Of a stretch of DNA of 8,772 nt, positions 1-6,724 are shown piece after piece. Under the pieces are notes generated by a model. It did not search any database and was not told where the DNA came from. It worked only from the letters and a program-made list of their open reading frames with translations. A program made the position numbers and the translations under genes. How positions within the stretch are numbered: position 1 is the stretch's first letter; every line of letters begins with the position of its first letter. Source of the DNA: CAYOBW01 sp964402115 (GTDB taxonomy: Bacteria; Verrucomicrobiota; Kiritimatiellia; UBA8416; CAYOBW01); NCBI GenBank assembly GCA_964402115.1, contig CAYOBW010000303.1, positions 1 to 8,772 on the forward strand. Reading direction: 5' to 3'.

Positions 1-501
1 TGGCACCTCGGCGAGAAGCACCACTGGCGCAAGTTCGCCCTGTGGGAGGAGACCACGCGGGCACCGTTCATCATGGTCGTGCCCGGCCTGACCCGCCCCG
101 ACACCTGCTGCGAGCGCACTGTGGATTTCATGAGCATCTACCCGACGCTGACCGACCTGTGTGGCATTCCCACGCCGGCGCACGTCCAGGGCCGCAGCCT
201 CCGTCCCCTGCTGGCGGACCCGCGGGCGCCCTGGCAGCCGGCCGTCACCACGTACCGGCAGCACAACCACACCGTGCGCAGCGAGGGCTGGCGCTACACG
301 CGCTACGCCGACGGCGGCGAGGAGCTTTACGACGAGGTCCGGGACCCCTACGAGTGGACGAATCTCGCCCGCAACGGCGGCGGCGACAAGGCCGTGAAAG
401 CCGGGCTCGCCGGCCATCTGCCGACGACGAACCTCCCCCCGGCGAGCGGCGCGACCGGCGAAGGGGGCCGCGCGGCGAAGAAGGGAAAGCGGCGGCCGTG
501 A
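1..501 (+). CDS. Type I sulfatase, C-terminal part (5' end outside window)
   Basis: Secreted or periplasmic type I (formylglycine-dependent) sulfatase that hydrolyses sulfate esters, probably on a glycan. The frame is open from base 1 to a TGA at 499-501, giving 166 residues. It starts inside the family motif WHLGEKHHWRKFALWEE (visible residues 1-17); the Gly-Glu-Lys followed by Trp-Arg-Lys is typical of iduronate-2-sulfatase-like members, and the Lys lies in the active site of the family. Next come the conserved TRAPFI strand (19-24), the YPTLTDLCGI helix (about 46-55) and the C-terminal signature ELYDEVRDPYEWTNLA. The catalytic Cys/Ser and N-terminal metal ligands lie upstream of the window and cannot be checked. 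The last ~40 residues are a Gly/Ala/Lys-rich tail ending KKGKRRP, longer and more basic than usual. The GH95 gene follows after 52 nt on the same strand. Family assignment is firm; substrate is unknown. Confidence 0.93.
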   Translation, partial: WHLGEKHHWRKFALWEETTRAPFIMVVPGLTRPDTCCERTVDFMSIYPTLTDLCGIPTPAHVQGRSLRPLLADPRAPWQPAVTTYRQHNHTVRSEGWRYTRYADGGEELYDEVRDPYEWTNLARNGGGDKAVKAGLAGHLPTTNLPPASGATGEGGRAAKKGKRRP

Positions 502-536
502 AGATGGCCTGCACGTCGCAAGCAGCACGTGCTTAC

Positions 537-544
537 AGGAAGGA
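537..544 (+). promoter_or_regulatory. Shine-Dalgarno of the GH95 gene
   Basis: AGGAAGGA ends 9 nt before the ATG at 554. It is the best ribosome binding site in the window and fixes the start of the GH95 gene, because the encoded N-terminus is then a clean signal peptide. No separate promoter is evident in the 52 nt after the sulfatase stop, which fits translation from a shared transcript. Confidence 0.75.
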
Positions 545-553
545 TCCGCCCAC

Positions 554-3061
554 ATGATAAAGGTCTCGCTCCTCACCGCCATCCTGACCATCCTCGCCCT
601 CGTGCCGGCCGCCGTACCCGCGTTCGCGGCGACGGCGGCGAAGCCGACGCCGAGCCCGGAGCGCGGGGCGCTCAGCGCGCGCTGGGCGGAGCGGTGGGAG
701 GAGGGGTTCGTCACCGGCAACGGGCGCATGGGCGCCATGCTGTGGGGCAACCCCACGAACGAGACGTTTGTCGCCAACCACTGCCGCCTCTTTCTGCCGC
801 TCGGCAACCGCGAGGTCTTGCCGAACCTGGCGCAGTATGTGCCGGAGCTGCGAACCATCATCCGGCAGGGCGATTATGGCAAGGCCATGGGTTTCTTCCT
901 GGGCAAGGCCAGGGCGCAGGGGTATCCGGGCCTGATCCCGACCGACCCCTTCCACCCTGGCTTCTTCATCCGGATCCGCCAGGCGGCGGACGGCGCGGTC
1001 ACGGACTATGCCCGGACCGAGGACTTCCAGACGGGCGAGGTGACGGCGCGCTGGCGCGACAACCGCGGCGCCTTCGCGCGCCGCGTGTTTGTCTCGCGCG
1101 CGGAGAACGTGATCGTCATGGCGCTGACGGGGCCGGAGGGCCGCCTGGACGCCGAGCTGTACTTCCCGACCGTGGCCCCCTCCCCCGACGCGCAGCCCGC
1201 GGGCGGGTGGACCGCGGACCTCGGCTCGAAGCTGATCGCCAGCCAGCAGCAGACCGGCCCGGCGTGGGTCACGTATCACAACACCTACACGCAGGGCAAA
1301 GGCGGCTACGATGCGGCGGTGCGGATCGTCGCCGACGGCGGCAGCGTGACCGCCACCGGCGCCGTCGTGCGGGTCAGCGGCGCGGACGAGGTGCTCCTGC
1401 TCATGCGCATCGTGCCGTGGAAGACGCCGCTGCCGAAGGAGCGCAGCGACGCGTGGGCCTACGCGGCGGCGAACCCCGACTTCGCGAAGCCCGGCCTGTA
1501 CACGGCGGCGCCGGAGCTGGCGGCCAGTTCGGTCGTGGCCTATCGCGCGCCGGAAGACGCCGCCGCGCTGCTGCCGCAGGTGCGGCAGGCGCTCGACCGC
1601 GTCAAGCCGGACTACGCCCGGCTCTTCAAACCACACGCGCGGGCGCACCGCGAGCTGTTCGACCGGGTCACGCTCGACCTCGGCGGCGGCGCCGGGCGCG
1701 CGCTGTCGACCGACGCGCTGCTCGACAGCGCGAAACGCGAGAACCGGCTGCCGACCGCGCTGGCCGAGAAGATTTACGACGCCGGCCGCTACATGTTCAT
1801 CTGCAGCGCCGGCGAACTGCCGCCCAACCTGCAGGGCATCTGGACCGGCACGTGGAGACCCGCCTGGTCGGGAGACTTCACGCTGGACACCAACCTCCAG
1901 CTCGCGCTGAAGCACGCCTGCAGCGGGAACCTCGCCGAGTTGCTGGGCGGGTACTTCAACCTCATCGAGGGCTTCTACCCCGAGTGGCGCCTCAACGCGC
2001 AGGGCATCTACGGCTGCCGCGGCTACCTCACCAATGCCCGCGCCTCCAACACGGCGCTGCTGCTGCACTGGGGCGACTGGCAGGGCGTGTTCTGGACGGC
2101 CGGCTGCGGCTGGCTGGCGCACTTCTTCAATGATTACGCGCTCTACACGGGCGACCGGACGTTCCTCGAGAAGCGCGTCGTCCCGCTACTGAAGGAGGTT
2201 GTCGCCTTCTACGAGGACTTCGTCGTCCTCAACGCCAAGACCGGCCTGTACGAGTTTCTCCCGTCGTACTCGCCGGAATCGAGCACGGGCGTTTCCAGCA
2301 CCATGGACGTGATGGTCTGCAAGGAGGCGCTGACCTCGCTCATCGCCGCCTGCCGGCAGCTTGGTATCGACACGGCGAGCGTGCCGCGGTGGGAGGCGTT
2401 CCTGAAGAAGCTGCCGCCCTACCGCATCAACAAGGACGGCGCGCTGGCCGAGTGGGTGCCCGAGGGCTACGGCGAGTGGTACGGCCACCGGCACCTGTCG
2501 CACCTGCACGCGCTGTACGAGGCCACCGCCGACCTCACGTCGGAGGGGACGCCGGAGCTTTGGAAAGCCGCGCAGGAAGCCGTCCGCCGGCGCATCGACG
2601 CCAATGGCGAGCAGTCGTCGCACGGCCGCATGCACATGGGGCTCGCGGCGGCGCAGCTCGGGCTGGGCGAGGAGGCGTACGGCCGGCTCGCGATCATGGC
2701 GACGAAGCAGTCCATGTACACGAGCCTCATGTGCTCGCACGAACCCGGCGCGCACATCTTCAACGTGGACGCCAACGGCGCGCTGCCGGAGATCGTGAAC
2801 CGCATGTTGATCGCGGCGCAGCCTGGCCGGCTGGTGCTGCTGCCGGCGCTGCCGGCGGCCTGGCCGACCGGCCGCATCGAGGGCCTGCGCTGCCGCGGCC
2901 AGATCGGGATCCGCCGCCTGGAATGGAGTCCGCGGCGCGTCGTCGTCACGCTCGAGTCCGCCGTCGCGCAGACGGTCACGCTCCACACCCCCGGCCGCGC
3001 TCCCGCCCAGACGGTCAAGCTCCCGCGCAACCGCGAGGTCCGCGTCACCTTCGAGCGTTGA
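554..3061 (+). CDS. GH95-family glycoside hydrolase (alpha-L-fucosidase/alpha-L-galactosidase type), secreted
   Basis: Inverting exo-glycosidase that would remove terminal alpha-L-fucosyl or related residues. It has 835 residues, a normal length for GH95. Residues 1-25 are a signal peptide (hydrophobic core LLTAILTILALV, likely cleavage after AFA). The N-terminal beta-sandwich begins with the family motif WEEGFVTGNGRMGAMLWG. In the catalytic (alpha/alpha)6 barrel I see PPNLQGIWTGTW, then DTN at 445-447, SYSPES with Glu575, HRHLSHL at 645-651, and FNVDANG with Asp739. By comparison with the Bifidobacterium enzyme AfcA (acid Glu566, base system Asn421/Asn423/Asp766), Glu575, Asn447 and Asp739 are retained, but the first Asn is Asp445. 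The usual NTEMNYW segment is replaced by NLQLALK. A C-terminal beta-domain follows (LLPALPAAWPTGRIEGLRCRG). It probably forms an operon with the sulfatase. Family is confident; fucose specificity is not assured. Confidence 0.9.
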   Translation: MIKVSLLTAILTILALVPAAVPAFAATAAKPTPSPERGALSARWAERWEEGFVTGNGRMGAMLWGNPTNETFVANHCRLFLPLGNREVLPNLAQYVPELRTIIRQGDYGKAMGFFLGKARAQGYPGLIPTDPFHPGFFIRIRQAADGAVTDYARTEDFQTGEVTARWRDNRGAFARRVFVSRAENVIVMALTGPEGRLDAELYFPTVAPSPDAQPAGGWTADLGSKLIASQQQTGPAWVTYHNTYTQGKGGYDAAVRIVADGGSVTATGAVVRVSGADEVLLLMRIVPWKTPLPKERSDAWAYAAANPDFAKPGLYTAAPELAASSVVAYRAPEDAAALLPQVRQALDRVKPDYARLFKPHARAHRELFDRVTLDLGGGAGRALSTDALLDSAKRENRLPTALAEKIYDAGRYMFICSAGELPPNLQGIWTGTWRPAWSGDFTLDTNLQLALKHACSGNLAELLGGYFNLIEGFYPEWRLNAQGIYGCRGYLTNARASNTALLLHWGDWQGVFWTAGCGWLAHFFNDYALYTGDRTFLEKRVVPLLKEVVAFYEDFVVLNAKTGLYEFLPSYSPESSTGVSSTMDVMVCKEALTSLIAACRQLGIDTASVPRWEAFLKKLPPYRINKDGALAEWVPEGYGEWYGHRHLSHLHALYEATADLTSEGTPELWKAAQEAVRRRIDANGEQSSHGRMHMGLAAAQLGLGEEAYGRLAIMATKQSMYTSLMCSHEPGAHIFNVDANGALPEIVNRMLIAAQPGRLVLLPALPAAWPTGRIEGLRCRGQIGIRRLEWSPRRVVVTLESAVAQTVTLHTPGRAPAQTVKLPRNREVRVTFER

Positions 3062-3079
3062 GCCTGCCAGCCCGCACCC

Positions 3080-3097
3080 CCGGCCGACGCCGGCCGG
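3080..3097. terminator. GC hairpin after the GH95 stop
   Basis: CCGGCC-GACGCC-GGCCGG forms a 6-bp all-GC stem with a 6-nt loop, starting 18 nt after the GH95 stop codon. There is no T-run on either side, so it is not a canonical intrinsic terminator. It may be a U-less terminator or mRNA end-stabiliser, or the leading part of the repeat element just downstream, since a comparable hairpin precedes the second repeat copy. Confidence 0.35.
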
Positions 3098-3104
3098 CAC
3101 ATGT

Positions 3105-3150
3105 GCGGCCAATTCCGGGGTGGGCGGACTTTATAAAGTGCGCCGCACCC
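3105..3150 (+). repeat. Palindromic intergenic repeat, copy 1
   Basis: Begins GCGGCCAATTCCGGGG and continues into a palindrome centred on TTTATAAA. The 21 bases at 3124-3144 are identical to 6675-6695 in copy 2, same orientation. The arms (GGGTGG-GCG and CGCCGCACCC) pair over nine bases outside the ACTTTATAAAGT centre if one G in the right arm is bulged. Weaker similarity extends downstream: 3173-3196 (GACGGGAGGCCCTTGCC...GGGC) resembles 6728-6754, so the full unit may be about 120 nt (3078-3196). It lies in the convergent gap between the GH95 stop and the alpha/beta hydrolase stop. Confidence 0.85.
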
Positions 3151-3205
3151 TCTGCGTCATGCCACTGTCTCAGACGGGAGGCCCTTGCCACTGGGCAGTT
3201 TCGCG

Positions 3206-4204
3206 CTACTGCTTCTGCTCGAAGCTGCCTTGCCCCTGCATGGCGGCGGAGAGGCCGCCGGTGCGGAGCCAGGCGCGGGCGGCGGGGTCGTCGCGGAGGA
3301 AAGCGTCCCAGAAGGCCGTAGAGGAGAGCCGGATCAGGCGGTGGATCGCGGGGTCGCGAGCGGCCGCGCCGCGCCGCCGGTCACCGCCGTTGAAGACCAT
3401 GTGATCGCCGCCATCGAAGATCAGCAGGTACTTGTCCGGGCCCGCCATGTGGTCGTACGGGATGCGGCGTTCGGCGGCCTTGGTATCGCTGATCGGCGAG
3501 TCGTCCAAGGTGCCCGTCATGACCAGCAGCGGAACGCGGATGCCGCCGTAGACGGCGTCGAGGTTGCCCTGCCGCGCGACCGGCGGACTGAGCGCGATGC
3601 CCGCCTTCACGCGCGGATCGGCGAGGCTCGCGCGGCCCGCCAGGGGCCGCCCGCTCCCCTGCCCCGTCACACCCAGCGTGGTGCCGGCGCCGAACGAGTG
3701 GCCTGACAGGCCGATGCGTGCGAGGTCCAGCCGACCGGCCAGAGCCGCGCCAGGCCGGTTCAGCTCGGTGAGCCGGTCTATCGCAAAACGCACATCGCCC
3801 ACGCGCGCAAGCCATTGCTCCGCATCCATCGCTTCCCGCAGCGCGCTCATCGCGCGCAGGTTGCCGCGCCAGACGGTCTCGTCGCTGCCGGGATGCTGAA
3901 GGTGCGCACAGGCGTAGCCGTGGCTGGCCCAGTGCCGCCCCCACGCTTCGCCCGCGCGCCGCGACCCGCCGAGGCCGTGCGAGAAAAGGATGACCGGGCA
4001 GGGATTGGTCGCGCCAACGGGCAGGTACAGCCGCACCGGCAGCTCGCGTCCGCGCGCCGCGTCGCGCCACGCGGCTTCCTGCATGTCAACCTTGTACGGA
4101 CCGGCGGCAGCCCAGTCCTTGTTCGTGCCTGCATGAGCAACCCGACCTGGCAAGGCCAGGGCAAGAGACATGACGGCGAAGAGCAGGGGCTTTTGTGTGC
4201 GCAT
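3206..4204 (-). CDS. Secreted alpha/beta hydrolase (PAF-acetylhydrolase/dienelactone hydrolase-like)
   Basis: Serine hydrolase of the alpha/beta fold, 332 residues, likely an esterase or lipase acting outside the cytoplasm. Residues 1-25 form a signal peptide (MRTQKPLLFAVMSLALALPG..., likely cleavage after AHA). The body shows the oxyanion-hole strand VILFSHGLGGSRR (71-83), the nucleophile elbow GLSGHSFGAG with Ser170, the acid strand LLVMTGTLDDSP with Asp234 or Asp235, and FDGGDHMVF with His268, giving a complete Ser-Asp-His triad in normal order. HWASHGYACAHLQHPGSD after the oxyanion strand is typical of the PAF-acetylhydrolase/chlorophyllase-like group. The ATG at 4204 was chosen for its signal peptide; an ATG six bases upstream is out of frame, and no clear Shine-Dalgarno is visible. 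It lies 69 nt downstream of the diheme gene on the same strand and is probably co-transcribed. Substrate is unknown; an ester-decorated glycan is one guess from context. Confidence 0.88.
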   Translation of the reverse strand: MRTQKPLLFAVMSLALALPGRVAHAGTNKDWAAAGPYKVDMQEAAWRDAARGRELPVRLYLPVGATNPCPVILFSHGLGGSRRAGEAWGRHWASHGYACAHLQHPGSDETVWRGNLRAMSALREAMDAEQWLARVGDVRFAIDRLTELNRPGAALAGRLDLARIGLSGHSFGAGTTLGVTGQGSGRPLAGRASLADPRVKAGIALSPPVARQGNLDAVYGGIRVPLLVMTGTLDDSPISDTKAAERRIPYDHMAGPDKYLLIFDGGDHMVFNGGDRRRGAAARDPAIHRLIRLSSTAFWDAFLRDDPAARAWLRTGGLSAAMQGQGSFEQKQ

Positions 4205-4273
4205 GTCATGGAAAACGCGCGCGCCGGCGGCTTTATTGCAGCGTCCACGTTCATCTGCCGGGGCGCGGCGTCT

Positions 4274-6451
4274 TCAGTTGGCGGCGGTTTGGGCCTTGAT
4301 GTACTCCTGAATGTTCTGGGCTTCCTGACTCTCCCAGTCCAGCCGCCTGGCGTACACCTTCATGTAGAGCGCCTCGTCCTCGGGTGTCATGCCTTCGGTC
4401 CATGTCCCGGAATGGGGCAGAGCCAGATCGATCCAGCAGGCGATCTTGTCCAGCTCTTCCTGCGTCAGCTTCGCCGTCTTGTGGCCTTCCCGCAGCAGGG
4501 ACACGAGGCGGCTGCGCGAAGAGCCGTGCGAATACGGCGGGATCATCTCCGGCACGGACCAGCGGCTGATCCAGTTCAGGTACCTGGAGCTCTCCGCAAT
4601 GGTGCCAAGCAGCTGGGACGTGTCATTGGCGGGCGCCGCGGGCCGGTCCTTGGAAATGAGCGCATGGTACGACTGGTTCCAGAACTTGCGCGCCTCCCCG
4701 TCCCAGACCGGCAGGGCCCGCAAATCGGGCAGCCTGGCATCCTCCCCCCTGTGGCACTTCACGCACTTCGCATCGAAGATCGGCTGGATCATCTTCGGGA
4801 AACTGAAACCCTTGCCGGCCACGTCGTAAAACGGGTCCAGCGGTTTGACGCCGGCTTTCAGGGCCAGGGCCTGCGGCTTGCCGGGCAAGGCTTCATTCTT
4901 GTTCTCGTGGCAGCCTGCGCAGCTGAAGGTCTCGCCCGGCATCAACGTCGACCAGGAACGCATGGTCTGCACGAGATGACCGTTGGCGTCTATGGCCTGG
5001 AAGTACACCGGGGTGCGGGCGGGGACTTCAAAGGCAGCCGAGCCGTCCTCGTAAACCCGGGTCTCGCCCAGCACCGTCTTCACATCCCAGGCGGCCAGGT
5101 CGCTGATGGTGGAGGGCCCGTGCTGGCGGCCGATGTCGGTGGCCATGAAATCCAGCGCCACGACCCTGAGCTTCTTCACCGTACCCCGCGCAATGCCTTT
5201 CAGCCCCGGCCCGTGATAGATGTCCTGGATGGTGTAGGAGCCGGTCTTCTGGCGCCAGTCCGTGGGATAAACCAACTGTGACGGAGCCGGGCGGGGCGCC
5301 AGGGGCACAGGCTGGTTGCAGGATATGGCCGGGTCCGCGGCCAGGAGCACCCGTTCACCCTCTCTGTTCATGAAGTAGATTCCGAACCGGGCCTGGCCCT
5401 GGGGCCGGAACGTCACCAGGTAGTTCTCCGCATCCAGGGGGTAAGGATACTGCCATTGGTCCCCGTCCTGGCCGTATTGGTCGACCTTGATGCTGCCGCT
5501 CAGTTTCCTGACTGGGGCAAGCAGGGTCACGCCGCTCGTTTCCTGCCGACCCAGGGCGGGGTCGATGATGGCCAGCTTTCCGCGCTGGTGGGTGTGGTGC
5601 CCGGCAAGGACGGCCAGGACTTTCCCCGTCCGCGGAATGCCCCGGGCATGCAGGATGGTCGTGGGAAAATAGGAGTTGTTCCCGTAGTACTCGGTCTGAT
5701 GCACCCCGTTCGGATACATCTGGAACAGCGGCTGGGGATAAATCTGGCCACGGTCGTTGTACTCCCAGCGGGTATACGTCACCAGCCCGCTGGCGGGGTG
5801 CACCTGGGGATAGTTGCTGTGCACCTGGTCGAATCCGATGCGGCGGATGTGGCGCCCGTCCTTATCCATCAGGTACATGTTGCACACGCTCACGTGCCAG
5901 CAGTCGACATTCTGGAAGCAGCGCGTGGAGCTGAACATGATATTGCCATCGGGGAGGTAGATCCCCTCGTAGTCGGCCACCCCCTGGCCGAAGGTCAGCT
6001 GGCGCACGTGCCGAGTTTCGGCGTTCATCTCGTATAGATGATAGTCATCCTGGCGCGCTGACTGCTTCCAAGCGAAAAGGACGCGCCCGCCGTCGTACGA
6101 CACGTCCGGGTCGCGAAACACGCCGTCCTCATCGCGGAGCAGGGTTGTCTCCTTGAGTTCGTAATCGTCGCCGAGCTCCAGCAGGCACAAGCTGGATCCG
6201 CCCGCGAAGTTGAACTCCTTCACCGTGCCCTTGGGGTTGAGAACATCTTCGTCGCTCACGGCATCCGTGTAGGCGTAATGGGAACCTCCCATGTCGAAGT
6301 GCTTGGTGAAGACGATCCGCTTCAGCCTGTCGGCATGCGGCGCCAGCAGCCTGCGCTTCAGGGCGTCAGCCGAATCCGCCGCGCCTGCTTCGCCCAGGAC
6401 GATCAGCACAGCCAGCCAAACGGTCGCGATTCTGTTCAGTGTCAACCTCAT
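4274..6451 (-). CDS. HzsA-related secreted beta-propeller diheme cytochrome c
   Basis: Predicted periplasmic redox protein of 725 residues with the architecture of hydrazine synthase alpha-subunit relatives. Residues 1-24 are a signal peptide (MRLTLNRIATVWLAVLIVLG, cleavage after AGA). WD40-like/PD40 propeller strands follow (VSYDGGRVLFAWK 117-129, YLPDGNIMFSSTRC 165-178, HPASGLVTYTRWE 218-230). The middle-domain signature includes PQPLFQMYPNG, then HARGIP and AGHHTHQRGKLAIIDP (283-298). The C-terminal heme domain contains VYEDGSAAFEVPARTPVYF, then CAGCH (511-515) and CVKCH (563-567), both CXXCH heme c sites, then a helical tail (LTQEELDKIACWIDLALPHSGTW). Cys178, Cys184 and Cys190 cluster in the propeller. 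I chose the ATG at 6451 for its signal peptide; an in-frame ATG at 6475 is possible, and a TTG at 6538 is unlikely. Its GC is visibly lower than the neighbouring glycosidases. Homologues are common in non-anammox bacteria and functionally uncharacterised; true hydrazine synthase activity is not implied. Confidence 0.88.
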   Translation of the reverse strand: MRLTLNRIATVWLAVLIVLGEAGAADSADALKRRLLAPHADRLKRIVFTKHFDMGGSHYAYTDAVSDEDVLNPKGTVKEFNFAGGSSLCLLELGDDYELKETTLLRDEDGVFRDPDVSYDGGRVLFAWKQSARQDDYHLYEMNAETRHVRQLTFGQGVADYEGIYLPDGNIMFSSTRCFQNVDCWHVSVCNMYLMDKDGRHIRRIGFDQVHSNYPQVHPASGLVTYTRWEYNDRGQIYPQPLFQMYPNGVHQTEYYGNNSYFPTTILHARGIPRTGKVLAVLAGHHTHQRGKLAIIDPALGRQETSGVTLLAPVRKLSGSIKVDQYGQDGDQWQYPYPLDAENYLVTFRPQGQARFGIYFMNREGERVLLAADPAISCNQPVPLAPRPAPSQLVYPTDWRQKTGSYTIQDIYHGPGLKGIARGTVKKLRVVALDFMATDIGRQHGPSTISDLAAWDVKTVLGETRVYEDGSAAFEVPARTPVYFQAIDANGHLVQTMRSWSTLMPGETFSCAGCHENKNEALPGKPQALALKAGVKPLDPFYDVAGKGFSFPKMIQPIFDAKCVKCHRGEDARLPDLRALPVWDGEARKFWNQSYHALISKDRPAAPANDTSQLLGTIAESSRYLNWISRWSVPEMIPPYSHGSSRSRLVSLLREGHKTAKLTQEELDKIACWIDLALPHSGTWTEGMTPEDEALYMKVYARRLDWESQEAQNIQEYIKAQTAAN

Positions 6452-6509
6452 CGTCTCACGCCCAACAGCATGCATCGGCCTGCCGGGGAACTTTCCCAAC
6501 GGCAAGGCG

Positions 6510-6538
6510 AGGGTAGGTTTCCTGCCGGCCCCGGTCAA
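6510..6538 (-). promoter_or_regulatory. Candidate sigma70-type promoter of the minus-strand operon
   Basis: On the minus strand TTGACC (6538-6533) is followed, after exactly 17 nt, by TACCCT (6515-6510). Spacing is ideal and the -35 is good, but the -10 is poor, matching TATAAT at only three positions. Transcription would begin near 6503, leaving a leader of about 50 nt before the ATG at 6451. This is a consensus match in GC-rich DNA only. Confidence 0.25.
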
Positions 6539-6629
6539 CGCTGAATTCCTCGCGTGAACGCCCGGCGCGCCCAGGAGGTTCGCGGCGCATCTGCGCTTTG
6601 GTGGATTCGGGCGTCAGGCTGGTAGCCCC

Positions 6630-6644
6630 GGCCTCTCCGAGGCC
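6630..6644. other. GC hairpin preceding repeat copy 2
   Basis: GGCCTC-TCC-GAGGCC gives a perfect 6-bp stem with a 3-nt loop. It can be lengthened by CCCC (6626-6629) pairing with GCGGG (6645-6649) around a bulged C. Copy 1 of the repeat is preceded by a different hairpin at nearly the same distance, and both hairpins begin with CCCCGGCC (3078-3085 and 6626-6633), so this is probably part of the same element. Confidence 0.5.
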
Positions 6645-6655
6645 GCGGGCCGGTG

Positions 6656-6700
6656 GCGGCCAATTCCGGGTGTGGCGGACTTTATAAAGTGCGCCACACC
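6656..6700 (+). repeat. Palindromic intergenic repeat, copy 2
   Basis: Starts GCGGCCAATTCCGGG, then a 32-nt palindrome at 6669-6700: GGTGTGGCG pairs perfectly with CGCCACACC, and the centre is self-complementary around TTTATAAA, apart from one internal G opposite G. The same G/G mismatch is present in copy 1. This copy is the more perfect palindrome of the two. It lies upstream of both flanking genes: the diheme gene on the minus strand and the truncated GH36-like gene on the + strand. Confidence 0.87.
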
Positions 6701-6716
6701 GGCCTTCCTTGCCGGT
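6698..6716. repeat. Short inverted repeat abutting repeat copy 2
   Basis: ACCGGC-CTTCCTT-GCCGGT, a perfect 6-bp stem with a 7-nt loop. Its left arm overlaps the last three bases of the copy 2 palindrome, so the two hairpins could be mutually exclusive in a transcript. It is not conserved in copy 1. Confidence 0.4.
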
Positions 6717-6724
6717 CCACCGTC

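Noticed and set aside
533..2122. Long antisense open frame (529 codons) opposite the GH95 gene
   Set aside because: Arg/Ala/Gly-rich with no family motif; it mirrors a very GC-rich coding strand where stop codons are rare.
529..2133. Overlapping + strand frame of 534 codons beginning before the GH95 ATG
   Set aside because: Low-complexity Arg/Pro/Ala translation; the GH95 frame has a signal peptide, a Shine-Dalgarno and catalytic motifs.
3105..3150. Canonical intrinsic terminator between the convergent genes
   Set aside because: The palindrome has an AT-rich centre and no trailing T-run in either direction; a repeat element fits better.
3815..5281. + strand frame of 488 codons over the hydrolase and diheme genes
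   Set aside because: It spans two well-supported minus-strand genes and their intergenic space, and shows no domain.
4274..6451. Evidence for anammox metabolism
   Set aside because: HzsA-related proteins are widespread in non-anammox bacteria, and no Hzs beta/gamma or hydrazine dehydrogenase gene is visible here.
6452..6538. Upstream TTG start giving a 754-residue diheme protein
   Set aside because: It adds 29 residues before an obvious signal peptide, and the TTG overlaps a candidate -35 box; the ATG at 6451 explains the protein better.
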